Shown here: positions 31,933 through 39,234 of the stretch, in pieces
How the letters are laid out: every line of letters starts with the position of its first letter
Numbering within the stretch: the stretch's first letter is position 1
Source: an uncultured Phascolarctobacterium sp.
GTDB taxonomy: Bacteria; Bacillota; Negativicutes; Acidaminococcales; Acidaminococcaceae
Direction of reading: 5' to 3'
Length of the DNA stretch: 54,568 bases
Assembly (NCBI GenBank): GCA_905200645.1
Contig: CAJKLD010000015.1
Location: 1 to 54,568 of the forward strand
Made by a program: the position numbers and the translations under genes
Notes under the pieces: model-generated
The model's input: only the letters and a program-made list of their open reading frames with translations
The model's database searches: none
What the model was told of the DNA's origin: nothing

Positions 31933-32883
31933 ATGTACAAAATCGTAAAAAGCATAGACAACGGTTTAACAGAACTGGAGCTGGATAATTTAGAAAAAGG
32001 CTATTGGCTCGACATAGTTGCGCCCTCTGAAGACGAGCTACAGGAAATTTCTGCGGCCACAGGCATTCAAATGGATTTTTTGAGCGCCGCACTGGACGAA
32101 GAAGAAAAATCCCGTATTGAGGTTGAGGATGACCAAATTTTGATTTTGGTAGACATTCCTTTCTTCCGCAGTAATAAAGAATACGATACGTTGCCGTTAG
32201 GTATTATTTTGACCGAAACAGGTATCGCCACCATCTGCCTGGAAGCCAACGGCGTTACCGCCGACTTCGGCAGCCACAACAGCCGCCTATTCAGTACGTT
32301 TAAAAAAACGCGCTTTTTATTCCAAATCCTGTATAAATCCGCTACTTTGTATTTAAAATACATTCGTATCATTATTCGCCGTACCGACGAATTGGAAATT
32401 CATCTGCGCCAGTCCATGGAAAACAGTGAGCTGTTTAATCTGCTGGATTTGCAAAAATCCCTGACGTATTTTTCTACATCTCTGCGCAGCAATTCCATTG
32501 TTATGGAAAGGCTGCTGCGTCTGCGCAACGCCAGCGCAACCCAGCATCTAATCAAGGTATATGAAGAGGACGAGGATTTGCTGGACGACGTTATTATCGA
32601 ATATAAACAGGCTGTGGAAATGGTAGAAATGTACAGCCACATTCTTAACAGCATGATGGAAGTTTTCGCCAGCATCATCAGCAACAACTTGAACCTTGTT
32701 ATGCGATTTTTGGCTTCCATTACCATTTTATTAGCTATTCCCACACTAATCAGCGGCCTTTGGGGCATGAACGTACATGTTCCTTTTGCCGACAGTCCCT
32801 ACGGCTTTGCCATTGTCGGCAGCTTTGCCTTTGTCGTAGCCATTGGCAGCGCCTGGCTTTTGTGGAAGCGGCGCATGTTCTAA
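31933..32883 (+). CDS. corA: CorA-family magnesium/divalent cation transporter
   Basis: A 316-residue CorA-type channel. A long N-terminal cytoplasmic alpha/beta domain (1-250) is followed by two C-terminal membrane helices (about 252-274 and 285-307). The signature GMN lies at the end of the first (SGLWGMNVHVPF, about 273-284), followed by a short loop. It forms pentamers mediating Mg2+ uptake. The ATG has AGGAAGGAGG upstream. It is followed by a small unknown gene and a HerA-like ATPase, probably one operon. Confidence 0.95.
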   Translation: MYKIVKSIDNGLTELELDNLEKGYWLDIVAPSEDELQEISAATGIQMDFLSAALDEEEKSRIEVEDDQILILVDIPFFRSNKEYDTLPLGIILTETGIATICLEANGVTADFGSHNSRLFSTFKKTRFLFQILYKSATLYLKYIRIIIRRTDELEIHLRQSMENSELFNLLDLQKSLTYFSTSLRSNSIVMERLLRLRNASATQHLIKVYEEDEDLLDDVIIEYKQAVEMVEMYSHILNSMMEVFASIISNNLNLVMRFLASITILLAIPTLISGLWGMNVHVPFADSPYGFAIVGSFAFVVAIGSAWLLWKRRMF

Positions 32884-32910
32884 ATTTTAAAAGCCGCTCA
32901 AGGAGTTTAT

Positions 32911-33141
32911 ATGTCCAAAGTAATTGCAGAAAAGCTGCTCGCCGGTATTATTTTCGGCGACAGCGATAATCACGAATATATCTATCTGCCCGGAGGCGAG
33001 GTAGGCAGCGAGCATCCCCTCTGCGTACTGGAGCGCGATGGTGAGCGCCATGACCTCTCGTTAGAAGACGCGGCCTACGAAGTACAGCATTTAACGCTCA
33101 AGCCCTGCTCGCACCCTCTTTGGGGCAAGCGTTCATATTAA
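32911..33141 (+). CDS. Small protein upstream of HerA-like ATPase, unknown
   Basis: A 76-residue protein I do not recognise. It is acidic, soluble and predicted cytoplasmic, with no signal or membrane segment. Notable stretches are IIFGDSDNHEYIYLPGGEVG and a C-terminal tail KPCSHPLWGKRSY. The ATG has CAAGGAG upstream. It lies 27 bases after corA and 13 before the ATPase gene, so co-expression with the ATPase is likely and a partner role possible. Confidence 0.75.
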   Translation: MSKVIAEKLLAGIIFGDSDNHEYIYLPGGEVGSEHPLCVLERDGERHDLSLEDAAYEVQHLTLKPCSHPLWGKRSY

Positions 33142-33154
33142 GGAGGTTTCTCGT

Positions 33155-34699
33155 ATGTATTTACCTAAACTGCACAAGGTTTGGCTTTGCCAAAACAGTC
33201 AAGGCGGTATTTATCTAACCCCCAAAATGGCTAACCGTCACGGCTTGATTGCCGGCGCTACCGGCACTGGCAAAACCGTGACGCTCAAGGTTTTAGCCGA
33301 AAGCTTCAGCGAAATGGGCGTGCCTGTTTTCCTCGCCGATATTAAAGGCGACGTTTCCGGCATGATTTTGCCGGGCGAAGACAGCGAAGGCTTCCAAAAG
33401 CGTATTAAAAATAAGCTTGGTTTAGAAATGCAGTGGGCATTTGCCGGTTATCCCGTGCGCTTTTGGGATGTTTACGGCAAAATGGGTCTGCCTGTACGCA
33501 CCACCATTTCCGAAATGGGTCCCGAGCTTTTAAGCCGTTTGTTAGAGCTTAACGATACTCAATCCGGCGTGATGAATATTATTTTCCGTGTAGCCGATTC
33601 GCAGGGCCTGCTGTTGCTGGACTTTAAGGATTTACGCAGCATGGTGCAGTACGTTGGCGACCACAGCGCAGAAATCAAAATGCAGTATGGCAATGTTTCT
33701 ACCCAAAGCATCGGCGCCATTCAAAGAGCGCTGCTGCGCTTGGAGGATCAGGGCGGCAATATTTTCTTTGGCGAGCCTGCGCTGGATATTAAGGATTGGT
33801 TTGCTACGGACACTGACGGTCGCGGCGTTATCAATCTGCTGCACTGCACGGAGCTGTTCCAAAATCCTCTGCTGTATTCCACCTTCCTTTTGTGGATGCT
33901 TTCCGAGCTTTACGAAATGATGCCGGAAGCAGGCGATTTGGATAAGCCAAAAATGGTTTTCTTCTTTGATGAAGCTCATTTAATTTTTAAGGACGCTCCC
34001 CGTTCTCTCTTGGATAAGGTAGAGCAAATTGTGCGCTTAATTCGCTCCAAAGGCATTGGCATTTATTTTATTACCCAACAGCCTTCGGATATTCCCGACA
34101 GCGTTTTGGCGCAGCTTGGCAATAAAATGCAGCACGCTCTGCGCGCTTACACTCCCAAAGAGCGTAAAGGCTTAAAGGCGGCCGCGCAGGCGTTCCGTCC
34201 TAATCCTGAATTAAATGCCGAAAGCGCTTTAGGTGAACTGGGAACCGGCGAAGTGCTCGTTTCCTTGCTGGACGAAGAAGGCGTGCCCACCATGGTACAG
34301 CGCGCTTATGTAATGCCTCCCAGAAGCTATCTTGGCACCTGCACGGAGGAAACGCGCCGCAAGGCTATTAACGCAACGCCGCTGCATACTAAATATGCAG
34401 AAACTATTGACAGAGAATCGGCTTACGAAATTTTACAAAAACGCGCCGAACAATCAAAAGAAGCTACTGCTCTAAAAGAAGGCGACAGCCTACGCGAAGA
34501 AATTTACCGCAACGCTCCCCGTTCTTCCGGACGCAGCACTGCTGCCCGCAGTGCAGGTACGCGCAGCAGCAGTACGCGTTCTTCCCGCCAACCCCAAAGC
34601 ATGGTAGAAAAAGTTGCTACCAGCGCTTTGCAAACCTTTGGCCGTACCATTGCCAGCTCCTTGGCCCGCGGTATCTTGGGCAGCCTATTAAAAAAATAA
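33155..34699 (+). CDS. HerA-like ATPase (DUF853/YjgR family)
   Basis: A 514-residue RecA/FtsK-superfamily ATPase with Walker A GATGTGKTVTLK (about 33-44), a Walker B-like MVFFFDEAHLIF (about 267-278) and ITQQPSDIPDSVLAQLGNKMQ (about 303-323). The family resembles HerA DNA-translocating helicases but its role is uncharacterised. The C-terminal tail (about 447-485) is low complexity, rich in Ser/Arg, then ends in an amphipathic segment (TFGRTIASSLARGILGSLLKK). AAGGAGG precedes ATG 33155. No NurA or other known HerA partner is adjacent, only the 76-residue protein. Confidence 0.9.
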   Translation: MYLPKLHKVWLCQNSQGGIYLTPKMANRHGLIAGATGTGKTVTLKVLAESFSEMGVPVFLADIKGDVSGMILPGEDSEGFQKRIKNKLGLEMQWAFAGYPVRFWDVYGKMGLPVRTTISEMGPELLSRLLELNDTQSGVMNIIFRVADSQGLLLLDFKDLRSMVQYVGDHSAEIKMQYGNVSTQSIGAIQRALLRLEDQGGNIFFGEPALDIKDWFATDTDGRGVINLLHCTELFQNPLLYSTFLLWMLSELYEMMPEAGDLDKPKMVFFFDEAHLIFKDAPRSLLDKVEQIVRLIRSKGIGIYFITQQPSDIPDSVLAQLGNKMQHALRAYTPKERKGLKAAAQAFRPNPELNAESALGELGTGEVLVSLLDEEGVPTMVQRAYVMPPRSYLGTCTEETRRKAINATPLHTKYAETIDRESAYEILQKRAEQSKEATALKEGDSLREEIYRNAPRSSGRSTAARSAGTRSSSTRSSRQPQSMVEKVATSALQTFGRTIASSLARGILGSLLKK

Positions 34700-34720
34700 T
34701 TCGCACATAGCATTTTACAG

Positions 34721-34750
34721 GAACGCCGGCACTGAGCGGCGTTCTTTTTT
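34721..34750 (+). terminator. Terminator after the HerA-like gene
   Basis: GAACGCCG/CGGCGTTC 8-bp stem with an 8-nt loop and TTTTTT. Confidence 0.9.
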
Positions 34751-34800
34751 ATGAGTAAGAAATACAGTACAAAAAATTTAAAAATTTCTCACGTTACCAC

Positions 34801-34829
34801 TTTACAAATTTAACACGCTAAAGTATAAT
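34801..34829 (+). promoter_or_regulatory. Promoter of the first amino acid ABC binding protein
   Basis: TTTACA (34801-34806), a 17-bp spacer and TATAAT (34824-34829), about 55 bases before the start at 34889. Confidence 0.75.
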
Positions 34830-34888
34830 ATGAATGTACTCATTAAGAATTGCTTATCCAAGCAGAATATTTTATACGAGGTGTAAAA

Positions 34889-35665
34889 ATGAAAAAGTTA
34901 CTAGTGTTTATTATGAGTCTGATGATGATGCTAATGATGGTAGCCGGCTGCGGCAACAGCGGGCCTAAAAAAATGGTTATCGGCTTAGACGATAACTTTG
35001 CTCCCATGGGCTTCCGCAATGAGAAAAACGAAATCGTCGGCATGGACATTGATTTGGCTCGCGAAGCCTGCAAACGTCTGGGCATGGAAGTTGAATTCAA
35101 GCCTATCGACTGGGGCGCTAAGGAAGCAGAGTTAAAATCCAAACGCATCGACGCAATTTGGAACTGCTTCACTATCAATCCCGAACGCGAAAAAGTTTAC
35201 GGCATGTCCAAGCCCTATCTGCTCAACGCTCAATTGGTAGTTGTTCCCAAAGGCTCCTCCATTAAAAAGATTGCTGACTTAAAAGGCAAGGTAGTTGCCG
35301 TTCAAGACGACTCCACCGGCTCCTATCTGTTAGAGCTGCCGAAAAACAAAGAGCTGAAAGATTCTCTGAAAGATTATCGCAAATATCCTGACTTTGCAGC
35401 TATTTACATGGAGCTGGATAACAAACGTATTGACGCCGCTATCGTTGACGCTGTTTTGGCACGCGGCTACTACGACAAACTAAAACCCGGTCAATATGAA
35501 ATTTTGGAAGAAAATATGGGTGAAGAAGTTGTTGGCATCGCCTTCCGTAAAGACGATAAAGAATTCCTGCAACGTATTGATAAAGTTATGGACGAAATGA
35601 AAAAAGACGGCACCTGCAAAAAAATCTCCGAAAAATGGATGGGTGCCGACATTATCAAATATTAA
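34889..35665 (+). CDS. Polar amino acid ABC transporter, substrate-binding lipoprotein
   Basis: A 258-residue family-3 solute-binding protein. The lipoprotein signal peptide ends in a lipobox VAGC (Cys about 22). The mature protein begins MVIGLDDNFAPMGFRNEKNE and keeps the substrate-binding pattern GMDIDLAREACKRLG. It would deliver an amino acid to the permease encoded next. GAGGTG lies before ATG 34889; the longer frame back to 34850 lacks both a signal-peptide start and a ribosome site. A strong terminator follows at 35687, so this gene is transcribed apart from or above its permease and ATPase. The exact substrate cannot be read. Confidence 0.93.
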   Translation: MKKLLVFIMSLMMMLMMVAGCGNSGPKKMVIGLDDNFAPMGFRNEKNEIVGMDIDLAREACKRLGMEVEFKPIDWGAKEAELKSKRIDAIWNCFTINPEREKVYGMSKPYLLNAQLVVVPKGSSIKKIADLKGKVVAVQDDSTGSYLLELPKNKELKDSLKDYRKYPDFAAIYMELDNKRIDAAIVDAVLARGYYDKLKPGQYEILEENMGEEVVGIAFRKDDKEFLQRIDKVMDEMKKDGTCKKISEKWMGADIIKY

Positions 35666-35686
35666 CTTGCAGTATGCTTAATACGC

Positions 35687-35718
35687 AAAAAGGGGCGAAG
35701 CAATTCGTCCCCTTTTTT
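35687..35718 (+). terminator. Terminator after the binding-protein gene
   Basis: AAGGGGCGAA pairs with TTCGTCCCCTT (one bulged T), followed by a T-run. It separates the binding protein from its permease and ATPase genes. Confidence 0.85.
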
Positions 35719-35740
35719 ATTACTGCAAAATAGTTTTACC

Positions 35741-35769
35741 TTGTCAACACTTTAGTAAAGTGCTACAAT
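35741..35769 (+). promoter_or_regulatory. Promoter of permease-ATPase unit
   Basis: TTGTCA (35741-35746), a 17-bp spacer and TACAAT (35764-35769). Almost the whole spacer is an inverted repeat. Confidence 0.7.
35748..35762. promoter_or_regulatory. Operator candidate inside the promoter spacer
   Basis: CACTTTA-G-TAAAGTG is a perfect inverted repeat lying exactly between -35 and -10, a classic repressor position. The regulator is unknown. Confidence 0.5.
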
Positions 35770-35839
35770 AAAGTAAGCTGGTCAGAATACAATCTGCTTG
35801 TGCCAGTGCAAATTTTAGCTAATTTTTATGGAGAAGATT

Positions 35840-36484
35840 ATGGATTACGTTTTTAGAATCGTCCCCCAAATGTTGGACGGCTGTCTTGTTTCCTTTCAGG
35901 TTTTTTTGATTACTATTGTTTTAAGTATTCCTCTAGGCGTTTTACTTAGCTTAGGCCGTGTTTCAGGAAGCCAGCTTTTGCAGAAAATTATCGGTTTTTA
36001 TGTATGGATTATGCGCGGCACGCCTTTAATGCTGCAAATTTTCTTTGTTTACTTTGTGCTTCCTTCCGTCGGTATTCGCCTGCCGGACTTTGAATCTGCG
36101 TTAGTAGCTTTTGTTTTGAACTACGCCGCTTACTTCTGCGAAATTTTCCGCTCTGGTATCCAGGCTATTCCCAAAGGCCAGTACGAAGCCGCTCATACCT
36201 TGGGCATGAATTATCTGCAAACCATGCGCCGTATTATTCTGCCGCAGGTTATCCGCATTATCCTGCCGCCTATCAGCAACGAAACTATTACGCTGGTCAA
36301 GGACACCTCCTTAGTGTATGTTTTAGCCATGAACGATTTAATGCGAACTGCCCGTAATTTAGTACAACGTGATTTTAATATTACGCCTTTTATCGTAGCA
36401 GCTGTTTTCTATTTAATAGCCACCTTGATTTTAACCGTGCTGTTTGAGCATCTGGAAAAACATTTCTCCAGATACGAGCAATAA
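35840..36484 (+). CDS. Polar amino acid ABC transporter permease
   Basis: A 214-residue HisM/GlnP-type inner-membrane permease with about five helices. The EAA loop reads YEAAHTLGMNYLQTMRRIILPQ (about 118-139). The N-terminal IVPQMLDGCLVSFQVF is typical. ATG 35828 is also in frame, but GGAGAA immediately upstream of ATG 35840 makes the latter better. It is followed by the ATPase gene after 11 bases and has its own promoter with an operator-like repeat. Confidence 0.94.
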   Translation: MDYVFRIVPQMLDGCLVSFQVFLITIVLSIPLGVLLSLGRVSGSQLLQKIIGFYVWIMRGTPLMLQIFFVYFVLPSVGIRLPDFESALVAFVLNYAAYFCEIFRSGIQAIPKGQYEAAHTLGMNYLQTMRRIILPQVIRIILPPISNETITLVKDTSLVYVLAMNDLMRTARNLVQRDFNITPFIVAAVFYLIATLILTVLFEHLEKHFSRYEQ

Positions 36485-36495
36485 GGAGCCAGATT

Positions 36496-37254
36496 ATGAA
36501 TAAAATTAAAGCGCAAAATATTTGGAAAAAATTTAATAAACTGGAAGTGCTCAAAGGCATTGATTTAGAGGTCAACGAGGGCGAAGTAGTTGCCGTTATC
36601 GGTCCTTCCGGCGGCGGCAAGAGCACACTACTGCGCTGTTTAAACAAGCTGGAAACTGTTGACCGCGGCACAGTTGTTATTGACGGCGAAGAGCTTTGCC
36701 ATGAAACATCTGTTGGCACGGAATACGTCAACAAAAACGATATCCGCCGCATTGCCTGCAAAATGGGCATGGTTTTTCAACAGTTCAATCTTTTTCCGCA
36801 CATGACTGTTTTAGAAAATCTTATTGAAGCGCCGGTAAACGTACAAAAGCGCGATAAGGCAGAGGTTATTAAAGAAGCAGAAATACTTTTATCGAAAGTT
36901 GGCCTTTCGGATAAGCGCGACGAATATCCCCGTAAATTAAGCGGCGGACAGCAGCAGCGCGTAGCTATTGCTAGAGCATTAGCAATGAAACCGGCTATCA
37001 TGCTGTTTGACGAACCCACTTCCTCTTTAGACCCGGAGCTTACCGGCGAGGTTTTAAAAACCATGCGCGAGCTGGCCGAAGAAAAAATGACCATGGTTGT
37101 GGTAACTCACGAAATGGGCTTTGCTAAAGAAGTAGCGACTAAGGTAGTATTTATGGCTGACGGCCGCGTGCAGGAGCAAGGCACGCCCGCAGAAATTTTT
37201 GACAGCCCCAAAAACGAGCGGCTCAAAGCATTCTTAAACGTAATTCTCAAATAA
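36496..37254 (+). CDS. Polar amino acid ABC transporter ATP-binding protein
   Basis: A 252-residue GlnQ/HisP-type ATPase. Walker A is GPSGGGKST (about 35-43), the Q-loop MVFQQFNLFPH (about 92-102), the signature LSGGQQQRVAIARAL (about 151-165), Walker B IMLFDEPTSSLDPEL, and the H-loop VVVTHEMGF. It contains an extra segment CHETSVGTEYVNKNDIRRI between Walker A and the Q-loop, as some polar amino acid ATPases do. It powers the importer with the genes at 34889 and 35840. Confidence 0.95.
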   Translation: MNKIKAQNIWKKFNKLEVLKGIDLEVNEGEVVAVIGPSGGGKSTLLRCLNKLETVDRGTVVIDGEELCHETSVGTEYVNKNDIRRIACKMGMVFQQFNLFPHMTVLENLIEAPVNVQKRDKAEVIKEAEILLSKVGLSDKRDEYPRKLSGGQQQRVAIARALAMKPAIMLFDEPTSSLDPELTGEVLKTMRELAEEKMTMVVVTHEMGFAKEVATKVVFMADGRVQEQGTPAEIFDSPKNERLKAFLNVILK

Positions 37255-37266
37255 AATAACGCTATC

Positions 37267-37303
37267 AACGCCGTCGGAAAAATTTCCGGCGGCGTTATTG
37301 TTC
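37267..37303 (+). terminator. Possible terminator after the ATPase gene
   Basis: AACGCCG/CGGCGTT outer stem with an inner GGAAA/TTTCC pairing. The tail ATTGTT is a weak U-tract. Confidence 0.5.
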
Positions 37304-37325
37304 ACAATTAGTTTACTACTTAGTC

Positions 37326-37354
37326 TTACTTTAGTCATAACCGTTTGCTAAAAT
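37326..37354 (+). promoter_or_regulatory. Promoter candidate for an intergenic RNA
   Basis: TTACTT (37326-37331), a 17-bp spacer and TAAAAT (37349-37354). Transcription would start near 37361 and end at the terminator at 37450-37484. Confidence 0.4.
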
Positions 37355-37360
37355 ATAGTT

Positions 37361-37484
37361 GAGGCAAGAAAGATATCCCAAAAGCACGCAAAGGAATCTT
37401 TCCCAACTCCCCTAAACACATCTTTTCATCATACACCTCTCCTTAGACGCACTGCACTTCCCAAAAAAGTGCAGTGTGTTTTTT
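37361..37484 (+). ncRNA. Candidate small regulatory RNA
   Basis: A roughly 124-nt transcript is predicted between a promoter-like pair and a very strong terminator, with no ORF of note. A 5' hairpin pairs GAAAGAT with ATCTTTC, plus TCC/GGA above a bulge. The middle (about 37395-37443) is unpaired and C/U-rich, including CTCCCC and ACCTCTCC, which complement Shine-Dalgarno sequences. The 3' end is a 10-bp terminator stem (CACTGCACTT) with a long T-tail. This layout is that of Firmicute trans-acting sRNAs with CU-rich seeds. It is not a leader of the next gene, which has its own promoter at 37501. Expression is unproven. Confidence 0.45.
37450..37484 (+). terminator. Strong intergenic terminator
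   Basis: CACTGCACTT/AAGTGCAGTG form a 10-bp perfect stem with a 7-nt loop, then TGTTTTTTATTTT. It lies about 195 bases past the ATPase stop. Confidence 0.9.
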
Positions 37485-37500
37485 ATTTTGCTATAAAAAT

Positions 37501-37529
37501 TTTACGAAGAGTGTTTTTTACTGTATAAT
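37501..37529 (+). promoter_or_regulatory. Promoter of the Na/Pi cotransporter gene
   Basis: TTTACG (37501-37506), a 17-bp spacer and TATAAT (37524-37529), 35 bases before the ATG. Confidence 0.65.
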
Positions 37530-37563
37530 GTAATTAAAAAAATAATTTGGCAGAGGTGTAGTT

Positions 37564-39171
37564 ATGTTAGTATATTTCTTGGGATTTTTAGGCGGCATTG
37601 CCTTATTTATGTACGGCATGCAGCTTATGGGCGACGGTCTGCAAAAAGCTGCTGGTGCTAAGCTGCAAAAAATTTTAGAGGCTATGACCGGCGTACTGGC
37701 CATGGGTATTCTTTTAGGTGCTGTTGTAACAGCTGTTTTACAGGCCAGCGGCGCAACCACCGTTATGACCGTAGGTCTTGTCAACGCCGGGCTTTTAACG
37801 CTTAAGCAAGGCTTCGGCATTATTATGGGAGCCAACGTTGGTACAACTATTACGGCACAGCTAATTGCCTTTAAGCTCTCCAATTATATTACAGTGCTAA
37901 TCTTTATCGGCTTTTTGATGCAGCTTCTAGCTAAACGCCGCCGTGGCAAATACCTCGGTCAGGTAATTTTAGGTTTTGGTATTTTAATGATGGGCATGGA
38001 TATGATGAGTCGCGCCGTTATGCCCCTGCGCGCTTATCCCGGCTTCGTGGATTTTATCAGCTATTTTTCGGGCAATCCGCTGCTAGGCATTTTTATTGGT
38101 ACCGTCATGACCGTGCTTATTCAATCCAGCAGCGCTACCATCGGTATCTTAATTGCTATGGCCAGCCAAGGTCTGATTCCTTTGGAGGGCGCTATTCCCG
38201 TACTTTTAGGCGACAATATCGGCACTTGTATTACGGCAGTCCTGGCATCTCTGCGCGCTAACATTACAGCAAAACGCGTGGCTGTTGCCCACGTACTTTT
38301 TAATGTTATCGGCAGTATTATTTTCGTAATTTTTATGCGGTGGTTTATCGAAATCGTTATCTATGTATCTCCCGCCGGTGATATTGCCCGCCAAATCGCT
38401 AACGCTCACTCTGCTTTTAATATTATCAACACCTTGCTCTTTATGCCCTTTGTAAATCCTTTCATCAAGCTTATCCAGCGCATTGTTCCCGGCAATGCCG
38501 AAGGAATTTCTCTGCGTCCCGTATATTTGGACAAAACCATGCTCAACACTCCGTCTATCGGCCTAAGCCTGGCAGTAAAAGAAGTGGTACGTATGGGAAA
38601 TTTAGCCTGCAAAAATGTACGCTTAGGCATGGAATCCATTCACACCTTTGATACCGACAAAGTAAAATATGTATTGGAGCACGAACCGGTAGTCGACTCT
38701 TTGGAACGCGAAATCACCGATTATTTGACGGATATGAGTACCGCACAGCTGGATGACAGTCTTTCCGTTCGCCACACGGGTCTTTTGCACGCAATAAATG
38801 ATATTGAACGTATTGGCGACCACGGTGAAACACTAGCCAAAAAATCGCGTATGATTTTTGAAGACGAGGTACACTTCTCCCAAGAGGCCAAAGACGAACT
38901 AGCACAGCTTAGCCAAATGGTGCTGTGCGCCAGCGGCCGTTCGCTGGAGGCACTGGAGAAAAACGATAAAGCCATTGCCGAAGATGCAGTACGCCTTTGC
39001 CGCGAGGTTAAGCACTACCAAAAAGAAATCCGCAAAAACCATATTACGCGCCTTAACGAGCACCGCTGCGACCCCGTAGCAGGCTTTGTAATGCTGGAGC
39101 TTTTAATAAATATGAAACGCGTCAGCGACCATTCCAAAAACATTGCTCAGCTTGTACAAGGAACATTTTAA
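37564..39171 (+). CDS. Na/Pi cotransporter family protein with PhoU-like tail
   Basis: A 535-residue protein. The N-terminal two thirds are an inverted-repeat membrane domain with the QSS-type motifs of Na/Pi cotransporters (ASGATTVMTVGLVNAG near 60-75 and IQSSSATIGILIAMASQG near 183-200). The GANVGTTITA and GDNIGTCITA pair marks the two halves. The C-terminal region (about 340-535) is soluble and helical, resembling PhoU. It probably imports phosphate with Na+. No pst/pho genes are nearby. GCAGAGGTG precedes ATG 37564. Confidence 0.92.
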   Translation: MLVYFLGFLGGIALFMYGMQLMGDGLQKAAGAKLQKILEAMTGVLAMGILLGAVVTAVLQASGATTVMTVGLVNAGLLTLKQGFGIIMGANVGTTITAQLIAFKLSNYITVLIFIGFLMQLLAKRRRGKYLGQVILGFGILMMGMDMMSRAVMPLRAYPGFVDFISYFSGNPLLGIFIGTVMTVLIQSSSATIGILIAMASQGLIPLEGAIPVLLGDNIGTCITAVLASLRANITAKRVAVAHVLFNVIGSIIFVIFMRWFIEIVIYVSPAGDIARQIANAHSAFNIINTLLFMPFVNPFIKLIQRIVPGNAEGISLRPVYLDKTMLNTPSIGLSLAVKEVVRMGNLACKNVRLGMESIHTFDTDKVKYVLEHEPVVDSLEREITDYLTDMSTAQLDDSLSVRHTGLLHAINDIERIGDHGETLAKKSRMIFEDEVHFSQEAKDELAQLSQMVLCASGRSLEALEKNDKAIAEDAVRLCREVKHYQKEIRKNHITRLNEHRCDPVAGFVMLELLINMKRVSDHSKNIAQLVQGTF

Positions 39172-39184
39172 ATTCACTAACGAC

Positions 39185-39222
39185 AAAAAACCACCTGCAG
39201 ATCAACGGCAGGTGGTTTTTTT
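39185..39222. terminator. Bidirectional terminator
   Basis: AAAACCACCTGC/GCAGGTGGTTTT 12-bp stem with a 9-nt loop and T-runs on both strands. It ends the Na/Pi gene and, on the minus strand, the Nramp gene. Confidence 0.92.
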
Positions 39223-39234
39223 ACTATTTTACTT

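Noticed and set aside
33155..34699. A HerA-based antiphage defence system
   Set aside because: The ATPase matches the housekeeping DUF853 group and no nuclease, SIR2 or DUF4297 partner is adjacent.
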